A DNA stretch of 64,000 nt from Pseudophaeobacter sp965641885 (GTDB lineage: Bacteria; Pseudomonadota; Alphaproteobacteria; Rhodobacterales; Rhodobacteraceae). Shown here piece by piece: positions 8,870-18,292 of the stretch. Location: contig OZ282574.1 of NCBI GenBank assembly GCA_965641885.1, positions 3,162,001 to 3,226,000 of the forward strand. The letters are read 5' to 3'. Position numbers and translations under genes: made by a program. The notes under the pieces are model-generated. The model saw only the letters and a program-made list of their open reading frames with translations. It made no database searches and was not told the origin of the DNA. Each line of letters opens with the position of its first letter. Positions within the stretch are counted from its first letter, which is position 1.

Positions 8870-8880
8870 GAGAGCCTCCG

Positions 8881-9597
8881 TTATTCAGCCGCCACGCCGG
8901 TGGTCGAACCGGGTGCAGGCGTTTGGGGTTCATCCATGCGCGACAGCATATCGCGCACTTGCGGGCAGCCGGCGTTGGGATCGGGACCAAAGAGCACTTC
9001 GCTCTCTTCCCAGACCTCGTCCAGCGCTTCCAGATCGTTGGGGTCTACTTCGGCCTGCTCCAGCAGCTCGGCCACGGCGGCCTTGTTGGCCTGAACACCC
9101 GAAAGCTGCAAAAGAGACGTGAACACAGCGCCATAGTGGCTTTCGCGGCGGGCAAGCCGCTCGCTTAGCGCTTCAAAGATATGGGCTGCATCGGCCAAAA
9201 TATCCTGCGCTTCTGCAAAGGGACGCATCGACAGGAATTCCAGCAAAACAGGCAGATGGTCCGGCAGCTCCGAGGTATGCGGGTCAAACCCGCCATCGCG
9301 GTAAGTTTCGACCAAAGACACCATCGCACCACCACGATCCCGGCTTTCGCCGTGCACGTGCTCAAACAGGTTAAGGCTGAGGGTGCGCGAGCGGTCAAAC
9401 AGCATGACGTATTGCTCTTCGAGATCATAAATATCGTCACTGCGCAGCGCGTCCACCAGCGGGCGCAATTCGCGCCGCGCCGCCGCAGTCAGCCGGGTAT
9501 CAGAGGCGAGAACGCCTCCGATTTCAGACATGGCGCCCTGCAGCTCCCGGGTGGGGTAGCTCAACAGCAGCGAGATCGCTTTAAGAGTCCGGTCCAT
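8881..9597 (-). CDS. narJ: Nitrate reductase molybdenum cofactor assembly chaperone NarJ
   Basis: NarJ is a soluble TorD/DmsD-family redox-enzyme maturation protein that binds apo-NarG, allows molybdenum cofactor insertion and holds back membrane docking. The 238-residue protein shows the typical start MDRTLKAISLLLSYPTRELQ, a helical core with the NLFEHVHGESRDRG block, and an acidic C-terminal tail. Its ATG shares one base with the narH stop (9597), so translation is coupled. It is not a subunit of the final enzyme. Confidence 0.94.
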   Translation of the reverse strand: MDRTLKAISLLLSYPTRELQGAMSEIGGVLASDTRLTAAARRELRPLVDALRSDDIYDLEEQYVMLFDRSRTLSLNLFEHVHGESRDRGGAMVSLVETYRDGGFDPHTSELPDHLPVLLEFLSMRPFAEAQDILADAAHIFEALSERLARRESHYGAVFTSLLQLSGVQANKAAVAELLEQAEVDPNDLEALDEVWEESEVLFGPDPNAGCPQVRDMLSRMDEPQTPAPGSTTGVAAE

Positions 9598-11120
9598 TAG
9601 CGCAGCTCCTCGGGCATTTTCAGGGGTTTCTTAGAGCCGCCAAACAGCGATCCCTTGCTGATACCAGGGGAGCATCCATTGGTGTCGGTAAAGCCGCATT
9701 CGCCGCGCAGATCATAGGCCTCTTCGACCTGTTCACGGTGGGTGGTTGGGATGACAAAGCGGTCTTCATAATCCGCCAAAGCCATGATTTTATACATGTC
9801 TTCGATCATCGCCCCATCTAGGCCAACCTTGGCAGCCACGGCCTCATCGCGCACACCATCAACGGTTTTCGCCCGCATATAAGAGCGCATCGCCAGCATC
9901 CGTTCCAGCGCCAGAGCCACCGGCTCTTCGTCACCTGCGGTCAGCATATTGGCGAGGTAGCGCAGCGGAATGCGCAGGTTGCGCACGTCAGGCATCGCCC
10001 CGTCCATGCCAATCGCACCGGCCTCGGCCGCGTTCTGGATCGGCGACAGCGGCGGGATGTACCAGACCATTGGCAGAGTGCGATATTCCGGGTGCAGCGG
10101 GAAGGCCACTTTCCACTCCATCGCCATCTTCCAGATCGGGCTGGCTTGCGCCGATTTGATCCAGTCCTCGGGGATACCATCGGCCCGGGCAGTTTCGATC
10201 ACGGCCGGGTCGTTGGGGTCGAGGAAAACATCCAGCTGCGCGTCATAGAGGTCTGTTTCAGCGGGCGTATTTGCTGCCTGTTCGATCTTATCCGCATCAT
10301 AGAGCATCACACCCAGATAGCGGATCCGACCCACGCAGGTTTCCGAGCAGACCGTTGGGTTGCCGCTTTCAATCCGGGGATAGCACAGGGTGCATTTCTC
10401 GGATTTACCGCTTTGCCAGTTGTAGTAGATCTTTTTGTAGGGACAGCCCGACACACACATCCGCCAGCCGCGGCATTTTTCCTGGTCAATCAGGACAATG
10501 CCGTCTTCTTCGCGTTTATAAATGGCTCCCGATGGGCAGGCAGCAGCACAGGCCGGGTTCAGGCAGTGCTCGCACAGACGCGGGAGATACATCATGAATG
10601 TATTCTCGTATTCGCCGTAGATCTCCTTTTGGATGCCCTCAAAATTGTAGTCTTGCGACCGTTTTGAGAACTCACCGCCCAGGATCTCTTCCCAGTTCGG
10701 GCCCTTGTTGATCTTCTCCATGCGCTCGCCGGTGATCTTTGAGCGGGGACGCGCGGTCGGAAAGGCCTTTAGCTCAGGCGCCGATTTCAGGTGGTCATAG
10801 TCAAAATCAAACGGCTCGTAGTAGTCGTCGATCTCGGGCAGATCCGGGTTGCCAAAGATATTGGCCAGGATCCGCCATTTGCTGCCCTGTTTGGGCTGCA
10901 GCTTACCCGCACGGGTCCGCTCCCAGCCGCCATTCCAGCGGTCCTGATTTTCCCAATCGGTGGGATAGCCAGTACCGGGTTTGGTTTCCACGTTGTTGAA
11001 CCAGGCGTATTCGACACCGTCGCGGCTGGTCCATACATTTTTACAGGTGACGGAACAGGTGTGGCACCCGATGCATTTATCGAGGTTCAGCACCATGCCG
11101 ATTTGAGCACGTACTCTCAT
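9597..11120 (-). CDS. narH: Respiratory nitrate reductase beta subunit NarH
   Basis: NarH is the iron-sulfur electron-transfer subunit linking NarI haems to NarG. The 507-residue protein has the four cysteine groups expected for three [4Fe-4S] and one [3Fe-4S] cluster: CIGCHTCSVTC (residues ~16-26), CEHCLNPACAAACPSG, CRGWRMCVSGC (with the tryptophan that replaces a cysteine at the 3Fe cluster), and CTLCYPRIESGNPTVCSETC. The start overlaps the narG stop by four bases. It acts on the cytoplasmic face of the membrane. Confidence 0.97.
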   Translation of the reverse strand: MRVRAQIGMVLNLDKCIGCHTCSVTCKNVWTSRDGVEYAWFNNVETKPGTGYPTDWENQDRWNGGWERTRAGKLQPKQGSKWRILANIFGNPDLPEIDDYYEPFDFDYDHLKSAPELKAFPTARPRSKITGERMEKINKGPNWEEILGGEFSKRSQDYNFEGIQKEIYGEYENTFMMYLPRLCEHCLNPACAAACPSGAIYKREEDGIVLIDQEKCRGWRMCVSGCPYKKIYYNWQSGKSEKCTLCYPRIESGNPTVCSETCVGRIRYLGVMLYDADKIEQAANTPAETDLYDAQLDVFLDPNDPAVIETARADGIPEDWIKSAQASPIWKMAMEWKVAFPLHPEYRTLPMVWYIPPLSPIQNAAEAGAIGMDGAMPDVRNLRIPLRYLANMLTAGDEEPVALALERMLAMRSYMRAKTVDGVRDEAVAAKVGLDGAMIEDMYKIMALADYEDRFVIPTTHREQVEEAYDLRGECGFTDTNGCSPGISKGSLFGGSKKPLKMPEELR

Positions 11121-14100
11121 TCTGCTGCCTCCTTCTGGGTTGCTTCCTCGTCGAGCCAGTCGACCTTCTTCATTTTGCGCACCACAACAAATTCGTCGCG
11201 GTTCGAACCAACGGTGCCGTAATAGTTGAACCCGTAGGACTGCTGCGCGTAGCCGCCAATCATATGGGTGGGTTTCAGCACCGTCCGGGTCACAGAGTTG
11301 TGGATGCCACCCCGGTTACCGGTCTTTTCAGAGCCGGGCGTGTTCACGATCTTTTCCTGCGCGTGATACATAAAGGTGGTGCCATCCTTGATCCGCTGCG
11401 ACACCACCGCCCGCGCTGTCAGTGCGCCGTTGGTGTTGTAGAGCTCGATCCAGTCGTTGTCCTTGATGTCAGCCTTTTTGGCATCATTCTCAGACAGCCA
11501 GACCACCGGCCCACCCCGGTTCAGCGTCAGCATCAGCAGGTTGTCGGAATAGGTTGAATGGATGCCCCATTTCTGGTGCGGCGTGATAAAGTTCAACACC
11601 AGAGTGTCGCCATCGTCCTGTACATCCTTGGTGATGGTTTTCAGATCCACCGGTGGCCGGTAGGACATAAAGCCCTCGCCAAAGGCGCGCATCCAGAGGT
11701 GATCCTGATAGAGCTGTTGCCGCCCCGTCAGGGTCCGCCATGGGATCAGCTCATGCACGTTGGTGTAGCCGGCATTGTAGCAGACCTTCTCGCTTTCCAG
11801 ACCGGACCAGGTTGGAGAGGAGATGATCTTGCGCGGCTGCACGGCGATATCGCGAAAACGGATCTTTTCGTCTTCTTTGGGTTTCGCCAGGTGGGTGTGA
11901 TCAATGCCGGTGAATTGCGACAGCGCATCCCAGGCTTTCACCGCCACCTCGCCGTTGGTTTCCGGCGCCAGCATCAGCACAACCTCGGTCGCATCAATGT
12001 CGGTGACGATCTTGGCACAGCCCTTGGCCGGGCCTTCGGCCCATTCACCGTTCAAATCACGCAGGTGCTGCACTTCATGTTCGGTGTTCCAGCCGATGCC
12101 TTTGCCGCCATTGCCCAGTTTGTCCAAAAGCGGGCCCAGCGCCACAAAGCGGTCGTAGATCTGGGTATAGTCCCGCTCTACCGCAATAAAGTTCGGCGCG
12201 GTCTTGCCTGGGATCAGGTCGCATTCGCCCTTTTTCCAGTCCTTGACCTGATCCTGTGCCAGTTCCGCCGGGGTGTCATGCAGCAAAGGCAGCGCGACAA
12301 TATCGGTTTCCTGACCCAGAACTTCGGGGGCAACTTCCTGCACCTTCTTGGCGATGGCTTTAAAGATCTCCCAGTCGGATTTGCTCTCGTAGGCCGGGTC
12401 CACTGCCGCCTGCAGCGGGTGAATGAACGGGTGCATATCCGAGGTGTTGAGGTCGTTCTTCTCGTACCACGAGGCCGTTGGCAGCACGATATCCGAATAG
12501 ACCGCCGTGGTGCTCATGCGGAAGTCGATAGTGACCAGCAGATCGAGTTTGCCACGGGGGCCTTCCTCGTGCCATTTGGCTTCTTTGGGCAGCTGGCGGC
12601 CCTCTTCGCCAAGATCCTTGCCCATGACACCGTGATCGGTGCCCAGCAGGTGCTTGAGGAAATATTCATGGCCTTTGCCGGAAGAGCCCAGCAGGTTGGA
12701 ACGCCAGATATAGAGGTTACGCGGCCAGTTTTCCGGTGCATCCGGATCTTCGCACGACATTTCCAACGCGCCCGATTTCAACTGTTCCGCCACAAAGCTG
12801 GCAACGTCTTTGCCAGCGGCTTTTGCCTGTTTTGCCACCTCCAGCGGGTTGGTCTTTAGTTGTGGTGCCGATGGCAGCCAGCCCATGCGCTCGGCGCGCA
12901 CGTTGTAGTCGATGAGGTTGATATCCCAGTCGCCTGCGGGTGCGGTGGGCGACAGGATCTCATCGGCCTCAAGGGTCTCATAGCGCCACTGATCAGAGTG
13001 GGCATACCAGGCCGAGGTCGAGTTCATGTGACGCGGCGGGCGGCCCCAGTCCAGCGCAAAGGCCAGCGGCTGCCAGCCGGTTTGTGGCCGCAGTTTCTCC
13101 TGGCCCACATAGTGCGCCCAGCCGCCACCGGACTGACCGACGCAACCACACATGACCAGCATGTTGATGACCGCCCGGTAGTTCATATCCATGTGATACC
13201 AGTGGTTCATCGCAGCACCGATGATGACCATCGACTTACCTTCGGTCTTCTCAGCGTTCTGGGCAAACTCACGGGCGACGTGGATGATCTTGTCGCGCGA
13301 CACACCAGTGATTTTCTCGGCCCAGGCAGGGGTGCCGGGCATCTCGTCGTCATAGTCCTTGGCAACCCAGTCGCCGCCCAGGTTGCGGTCCAGCCCGTAG
13401 TTGGCACAGTACAGATCAAACACCGTGGTGACTTTGACCTCGCCATCGGCTGTCTTGATTGTTTTCACCGGCAGGTTGCGGGTCAGAACATTGGGATGAT
13501 CCGCATCTGTCGCAAAGGCTTCGGTTGCTTCGCCGCCAAAGTAGGGGAAATCTACTGCAACAACATCGTCGTGATCTTCTTCCAGGATCAGCGTCATTTT
13601 CAGGCGGGTGTCAGCCTCTTTGGCTTTTTCCTGCAGGTTCCATTCGCCGTCTTCGCCCCAGCGATAGCCGATTGAGCCATTGGGGGCGACCAAACCACCG
13701 GTCTCTTCGTCCCAGGCAATGGTTTTCCACTCGGGGTTATTCTCTTCGCCCAGCTTGCCATCCAGATCATCCGCCCGCAGGAAACGGCCCGGAATGAGGC
13801 GGCCGTCTTTTTCGTCCAGCTTTACCAGCATGGGAAAGTCAGAGTATTTGCGGCAGTAGTCCTCAAAATACTCGGCCTGCCGGTCCAGGTGGAATTCGCG
13901 CAGGATGACGTGGCCAAAGGCCATGCCCAGTGCCGCGTCGGTACCCTGTTTGACGTTGAGCCAGACATCACCGAATTTTGCCGCCTCGGAATAGTCGGGG
14001 CAGATGACGGCGGATTTGGTGCCACGATAGCGGGCTTCGGTGTAGAAATGCGCGTCCGGCGTCCGGGTCTGCGGCACGTTAGAGCCCCAGAGCAGCAGGT

Positions 14101-14845
14101 AGCCTGCGTTGAACCAGTCGGCAGATTCAGGCACGTCGGTCTGCTCACCCCAGGTCATCGGCGAGGCTGGCGGCAGATCGCAGTACCAGTCGTAGAACGA
14201 CATGCAGACACCACCCATCAGCGACAGGTAACGCGAGCCGGCTGCATAAGAAATCATCGACATCGCCGGGATTGGCGAGAAGCCAAAAATCCGGTCGGGG
14301 CCGTAGGTCTTGGTGGTATAAAGATTGGCAGCCGCCGTAATTTCGGTGGCTTCATCCCAAGAGGCGCGCACAAACCCACCCAAACCCCGGGTCTCTACAT
14401 ACGACGCCCGCAGGATCGGGTCGTTCTGCAGCTTGGTCCAGGCCTCAATGGGGCTCATGGTGGCGCGCATCTTGCGCCAGATCTTCATCAGGCGGCCCCG
14501 CACCAATGGGTTTTTCACCCGGTTGGCAGAATAGAGATACCAGCTGTAGCTGGCGCCACGGGCACAACCGCGTGGTTCGTGATTGGGCAGATCGGGGCGG
14601 GTGCGCGGATAGTCAGTTTGCTGCGTTTCCCAGGTCACGATGCCGGATTTCACATAGATCTTCCAGGAACAGGACCCGGTACAGTTCACCCCATGGGTCG
14701 AGCGCACCACTTTGTCGTGGCGCCAGCGGTTGCGGTAGGTGTCTTCCCAGTCGCGGTTTTCGCGGGTGACCTGGCCGTGGCCATTGGAAAAGGTTTCGAG
14801 TTCTTTGGACTGAAGGAAGTTTAGCCTGTCGAGCAGATGGCTCAT
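11117..14845 (-). CDS. narG: Respiratory nitrate reductase alpha subunit NarG
   Basis: NarG is the bis-MGD molybdenum subunit that reduces nitrate to nitrite in the cytoplasm. At 1,242 residues it matches the usual length. The N-terminus has the HGVNCTGSCSW motif for the FS0 [4Fe-4S] cluster (histidine plus cysteines), followed by RGCARGASYSWYLYS. The segment YCDLPPASPMTWGEQTDVPE contains the family's molybdenum-ligating aspartate. There is no Tat signal, as expected for membrane-bound Nar rather than Nap. The frame is open upstream to 14992, but the ATG at 14845 gives the standard MSHLLDRLNF start and has AAGGAG seven bases upstream. It lies 104 bp after narK2, with a strong stem-loop in between. 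Confidence 0.97.
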   Translation of the reverse strand: MSHLLDRLNFLQSKELETFSNGHGQVTRENRDWEDTYRNRWRHDKVVRSTHGVNCTGSCSWKIYVKSGIVTWETQQTDYPRTRPDLPNHEPRGCARGASYSWYLYSANRVKNPLVRGRLMKIWRKMRATMSPIEAWTKLQNDPILRASYVETRGLGGFVRASWDEATEITAAANLYTTKTYGPDRIFGFSPIPAMSMISYAAGSRYLSLMGGVCMSFYDWYCDLPPASPMTWGEQTDVPESADWFNAGYLLLWGSNVPQTRTPDAHFYTEARYRGTKSAVICPDYSEAAKFGDVWLNVKQGTDAALGMAFGHVILREFHLDRQAEYFEDYCRKYSDFPMLVKLDEKDGRLIPGRFLRADDLDGKLGEENNPEWKTIAWDEETGGLVAPNGSIGYRWGEDGEWNLQEKAKEADTRLKMTLILEEDHDDVVAVDFPYFGGEATEAFATDADHPNVLTRNLPVKTIKTADGEVKVTTVFDLYCANYGLDRNLGGDWVAKDYDDEMPGTPAWAEKITGVSRDKIIHVAREFAQNAEKTEGKSMVIIGAAMNHWYHMDMNYRAVINMLVMCGCVGQSGGGWAHYVGQEKLRPQTGWQPLAFALDWGRPPRHMNSTSAWYAHSDQWRYETLEADEILSPTAPAGDWDINLIDYNVRAERMGWLPSAPQLKTNPLEVAKQAKAAGKDVASFVAEQLKSGALEMSCEDPDAPENWPRNLYIWRSNLLGSSGKGHEYFLKHLLGTDHGVMGKDLGEEGRQLPKEAKWHEEGPRGKLDLLVTIDFRMSTTAVYSDIVLPTASWYEKNDLNTSDMHPFIHPLQAAVDPAYESKSDWEIFKAIAKKVQEVAPEVLGQETDIVALPLLHDTPAELAQDQVKDWKKGECDLIPGKTAPNFIAVERDYTQIYDRFVALGPLLDKLGNGGKGIGWNTEHEVQHLRDLNGEWAEGPAKGCAKIVTDIDATEVVLMLAPETNGEVAVKAWDALSQFTGIDHTHLAKPKEDEKIRFRDIAVQPRKIISSPTWSGLESEKVCYNAGYTNVHELIPWRTLTGRQQLYQDHLWMRAFGEGFMSYRPPVDLKTITKDVQDDGDTLVLNFITPHQKWGIHSTYSDNLLMLTLNRGGPVVWLSENDAKKADIKDNDWIELYNTNGALTARAVVSQRIKDGTTFMYHAQEKIVNTPGSEKTGNRGGIHNSVTRTVLKPTHMIGGYAQQSYGFNYYGTVGSNRDEFVVVRKMKKVDWLDEEATQKEAAE

Positions 14846-14907
14846 GGGGTCTCTCCTTGAGGTAGCGGGGGAATAGCGGGCGATTTGGCGGGCCGTTTGA
14901 CGGGCGG

Positions 14908-14932
14908 GCCCCGGCCGACGTAGGGCCGGGGC
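14908..14932 (-). promoter_or_regulatory. Intercistronic stem-loop between narK2 and narG
   Basis: A perfect 9-bp inverted repeat, GCCCCGGCC (14908-14916) and GGCCGGGGC (14924-14932), with a 7-base loop, lies in the 104-bp spacer. There is no T-tract, so it is more likely an RNA-processing or partial-attenuation element than a full terminator. Confidence 0.65.
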
Positions 14933-14949
14933 GAATGTGCTTTGAGATT

Positions 14950-16557
14950 TTAGGGGTTCTTGATGTAGGCACCGGGGCGCAGGTAGAACCACCAGTTGAT
15001 CGCGATGCAGACTGCGTAGAAGACTGCAAAACCATAGAGCGCATACTCAGGGGTTCCGGCTTTCATCTGCTCGCCAAACACCTTGGGGATGATGAAGGCG
15101 CCGTAGGCGGCAACTGCGGCGGTCCAACCCAGAACCGGGCCAGCCTGCTCTTTGTTGAAGGCAAAGGCGATGGTGCGGAAGGTCGACCCATTGCCGATAC
15201 CGGTGGCCGCAAACAGGATCAGGAAGAGGCCGAGGAAAGGCACAAAATACAGCTCTGGAGTGGCCGAAGAATAGGCCTTCTGAATGTAGTAGGCGACACC
15301 CAGCGCAGAGCCCACCATGACAAAGGAGATCCACTGGGTCACCCGGGCACCGCCCAGTTTATCGGCGATCATGCCGCCCACGGGCCGGATCAGCGCGCCG
15401 ATGAAAGGCCCCATCCAGGCAAACATCAGGGCCGAGGGGCCATTGGCGTTTACTGTGTCATGGGTCAGCACTCCATCCACCATCAGGTGCTGGAAGCCAA
15501 AGACCACTTTGATGGTCAGCGCCAGCGCTGCGGAATAGCCGATGAACGAGCCAAAGGTCATGGTGTAGATCACGGTCATGGCCCAAGTGTGCTTGTTGCC
15601 AAAGATCTTGTACTGGCGTGTCAGGTTCTGACCGATCTGACCGGGGATCAGTTTCAGCAAGAAAACTGTCAGCGCAATCACGATGGGCAGCACCAGCCAT
15701 TTTGAAACCATGAAACCAGAGCCACCAACCTTGGCCGGCAGCATCAGCCACAGACCAAAGGCGGCGGTCACAAAGCCGATCAACAACATAAAGGTGATGG
15801 TCGAGAAGGCGCCAACAGGGCTGGGAATGTCGGGGCTGACATCTTCGTCCCGGATATTGTTCATGCCGAACCAACCGGCAAAGGCCAGCGGGATAAGCAG
15901 CAGCAACCAGACGTAGCCGGCGTTATGGATATAGGTCTCGGTACCGGCAGGGATCTTGCCGATCAGGGTGCCAGAGGTGTTCTCCAGGATCATCGGGTCG
16001 CCGCCGAACAGACCAAAGGTCATCACCAGCGGGATAACGATCTGCATGGTGGTCACACCAAAGTTGCCCAGACCCGCGTTCATGCCCAGCGCATAGCCCT
16101 GGATTTTCTTTGGATAAAAGAACGAGATGTTGGACATCGAGCTGGAGAAGTTACCGCCACCGATACCCGACAGGAAGGCCAGGATCTGGAACTGCCAGAG
16201 CGGCGTGTCGGGGTTTTGCAGCGCAATACCGGCGCCCACGGCGGGGATCATCAGCAAGGCTGTGGTAAAGAAGATGGTGTTTCGCCCACCCGCGATGCGG
16301 ATAAAGAACGTCGAGGGGATCCGCAGCGTCGCACCGGTCAGACCGGCGATAGCGGCAAGGGTAAACAGCTCGGATTTTTCAAAGGCAAAGCCGAGGTTGA
16401 TCATCTGAACGGTGATGATGCCCCAATACAGCCAGACCGCAAAGCCGCAGAGCAGCGAGGGGATCGAGATCCACAGATTGCGGGTGGCGATGGCTTTGCC
16501 CTCGGAGGCCCAATAGCTCTCGTCTTCCGGGGTATAGTTTCTTAGGTCTTGTCCCAC
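14950..16557 (-). CDS. narK: NarK2-type nitrate/nitrite transporter (MFS, NNP family)
   Basis: A 535-residue, 12-helix major facilitator protein. The stretch GGGNFSSSMSNISFFYPKK and the NAGLGNFG motif match E. coli NarK and the NarK2 half of fused denitrifier NarK proteins, pointing to nitrate/nitrite exchange. This would export the nitrite made by NarG. It is somewhat longer than a minimal NarK because of a hydrophilic N-terminus and an extended middle region. It follows the NarK1-type gene by 58 bp and precedes narG. Confidence 0.9.
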   Translation of the reverse strand: MGQDLRNYTPEDESYWASEGKAIATRNLWISIPSLLCGFAVWLYWGIITVQMINLGFAFEKSELFTLAAIAGLTGATLRIPSTFFIRIAGGRNTIFFTTALLMIPAVGAGIALQNPDTPLWQFQILAFLSGIGGGNFSSSMSNISFFYPKKIQGYALGMNAGLGNFGVTTMQIVIPLVMTFGLFGGDPMILENTSGTLIGKIPAGTETYIHNAGYVWLLLLIPLAFAGWFGMNNIRDEDVSPDIPSPVGAFSTITFMLLIGFVTAAFGLWLMLPAKVGGSGFMVSKWLVLPIVIALTVFLLKLIPGQIGQNLTRQYKIFGNKHTWAMTVIYTMTFGSFIGYSAALALTIKVVFGFQHLMVDGVLTHDTVNANGPSALMFAWMGPFIGALIRPVGGMIADKLGGARVTQWISFVMVGSALGVAYYIQKAYSSATPELYFVPFLGLFLILFAATGIGNGSTFRTIAFAFNKEQAGPVLGWTAAVAAYGAFIIPKVFGEQMKAGTPEYALYGFAVFYAVCIAINWWFYLRPGAYIKNP

Positions 16558-16615
16558 GTTTTTCCTCCTCGTTATGAGGTTGCGGCAGGCCAGAGACGGC
16601 CCGCCAGTTTAGACT

Positions 16616-18034
16616 TCAGGATTTCGATGCTTCGGGGTGGTTACGGTTCCACTCTTCGACAACTGCTACAGATTGGGCGAGCGCTGTATTGGCGCGTTCA
16701 GCGCGCAGGCGCAGGCCGTCCAGATGGGCGTGCTCCAGATTGGCGCGTTCTTCTTCTTCCTGCGCTTCAGTGAAGCGGACAAAGAAGGCCAGAACAGAGG
16801 CACAGGCGACAGTGACACCAATGACAAAGAAGACATCAGGCCATTCCATCGACCCCTTGAACAAAAAGCCCGCAGCCACCGCACCGGCATTGCCGCCAGC
16901 GCCAACCACGCCTGCGACGGCGCCAAGGGCCTTTTTGTTGATGAAGGGAACCACCGAATAGGTCGCGCCTTCGGCCATCTGGGTGAACAGCGAAAAGATG
17001 ATCAGCATGGGCAGCGCCAAGAACAGCACCTGCATCTGACTGAACACCATCAGCGCGCAGCCCTCGCCCAACAGCACAACAAAAAGCCAGAAGCTGCGGC
17101 CCTTGAGGCCCCAGAGCGCGCCGAAGTTGTCGCCGAAGATGCCGCCAAGGGTGCGGGCAAAGATGTTCATCAGGCCGAATGAGGCCGCAACACCACCCGC
17201 AGCCACCAGACTGAGATCGAAGTAGTCATAGAAATAGAGCGCCGCGACATTGTTGACCGTGAGCTCAATGCCAAAGCAGGAGCCGTAGATCAGGAACAAC
17301 ACCCAGACGCGGTAGTCGGCCATGGCGCGGAAATAATCCCCGGTCACCGACTTTTTCGGCGGCAGCAGGTTTTTCTCACGCAGCTCTTTAAAATTCCCGT
17401 CCGGCGCATCCTGGGTGAGAAAGTAGTAGGCAATGCCAACCACAAAGATCACACAGCCCACGACCATCATCGACAGGCGCCAGCCAACGGCCTCGGAGAA
17501 GCCAAAGCCAACCACAAAGACCGAAAATACCATCGGCATCGCGAACTGGGTGACCCCGCCGCCAAGGTTACCCCAGCCGGCCGAGGTCGCATTGGCTGTG
17601 CCCACCACATTGGGGGCAAACATCACGGTGGTATGATACTGGGTGATCACAAAGGCGGCGCCGATGATGCCGATCAGCAAGCGAAAGAACAGGAAGGTCT
17701 CAAAACTGTCCGCCAGGCCAATACCGGCCACCGGAAAGGCGCCAAAGATCAGCAGATAGGTATAGGAAAGCCTTGGACCGATCCGGTCACAGAGCCAGCC
17801 AATAAAGAAGCGGGCAAAGACCGTCATCGCCACCGAGGCGATGATCGACCAGCCCACTTGTGATTTGGTCAGCTGCAGCTCGTCGCGCACGATGATCATC
17901 AGCGGTGCGATGCCGAACCAGGCAAAAAAGCACGAGAAAAAGGCGAACCACGTCATGTGGAATGTCCGGATTTGAACCATCCGGACATTGAAGAAATTTC
18001 GCCAGAGGCTGGTTGCCTTGTTTTGAATTTCCAT
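16616..18034 (-). CDS. NarK1-type nitrate transporter (MFS, NNP family)
   Basis: A 472-residue, 12-helix protein and the first gene of the nar operon. The N-terminal RTFHMTWFAFFSCFFAWFGI block and the RDELQLTKSQVG loop are typical of NarK1, the nitrate/proton symporter needed to start respiration when no internal nitrite is available. In Paracoccus relatives NarK1 and NarK2 are fused into one polypeptide; here they are two separate genes with their own starts. The C-terminal ~60 residues are charged and cytoplasmic. An FNR-like box lies about 80 bp upstream. Confidence 0.9.
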   Translation of the reverse strand: MEIQNKATSLWRNFFNVRMVQIRTFHMTWFAFFSCFFAWFGIAPLMIIVRDELQLTKSQVGWSIIASVAMTVFARFFIGWLCDRIGPRLSYTYLLIFGAFPVAGIGLADSFETFLFFRLLIGIIGAAFVITQYHTTVMFAPNVVGTANATSAGWGNLGGGVTQFAMPMVFSVFVVGFGFSEAVGWRLSMMVVGCVIFVVGIAYYFLTQDAPDGNFKELREKNLLPPKKSVTGDYFRAMADYRVWVLFLIYGSCFGIELTVNNVAALYFYDYFDLSLVAAGGVAASFGLMNIFARTLGGIFGDNFGALWGLKGRSFWLFVVLLGEGCALMVFSQMQVLFLALPMLIIFSLFTQMAEGATYSVVPFINKKALGAVAGVVGAGGNAGAVAAGFLFKGSMEWPDVFFVIGVTVACASVLAFFVRFTEAQEEEERANLEHAHLDGLRLRAERANTALAQSVAVVEEWNRNHPEASKS

Positions 18035-18113
18035 CGGTGTCCCTCCGAAATTTACGAAACACCCGCTTAGGCGAGCTTTCGGAGAGACCTGCGCGCTTTT
18101 TGTTCAAGGCAGT

Positions 18114-18127
18114 TTGATCCAGATCAC
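18114..18127 (-). promoter_or_regulatory. FNR/NarR-type operator upstream of narK1
   Basis: TTGATCCAGATCAC matches the FNR-family consensus TTGAT-N4-ATCAA at nine of ten positions. Its centre is about 86 bp from the narK1 start codon, which fits activation from about -41 of a transcript with a roughly 45-base leader. It could be bound by FnrL or by the adjacent NarR-like protein. Confidence 0.75.
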
Positions 18128-18228
18128 AAAACGCAAAAAAATCACGCAAAATAAATGGGTTACAGACTTTTGTCATTCCTATTTCAGCTAGAAGTCAAAG
18201 CTAAATCAGGCATGGATCAAGCTAGGAG

Positions 18229-18242
18229 TTGACATTTATCAA
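18229..18242 (+). promoter_or_regulatory. FNR/NarR-type operator upstream of the Crp/Fnr regulator gene
   Basis: TTGACATTTATCAA matches TTGAT-N4-ATCAA at nine of ten positions and lies about 50 bp before the regulator's ATG. This suggests FnrL control or autoregulation of the regulator gene. Confidence 0.72.
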
Positions 18243-18292
18243 GTGGATGCGCGATCTACATACGAACTAATTCTCAGCTGGTGACGCTAGGC

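Noticed and set aside
11558..12859. 433-codon plus-strand frame opposite narG
   Set aside because: Antisense shadow of high-GC narG; no recognisable domain and no plausible promoter.
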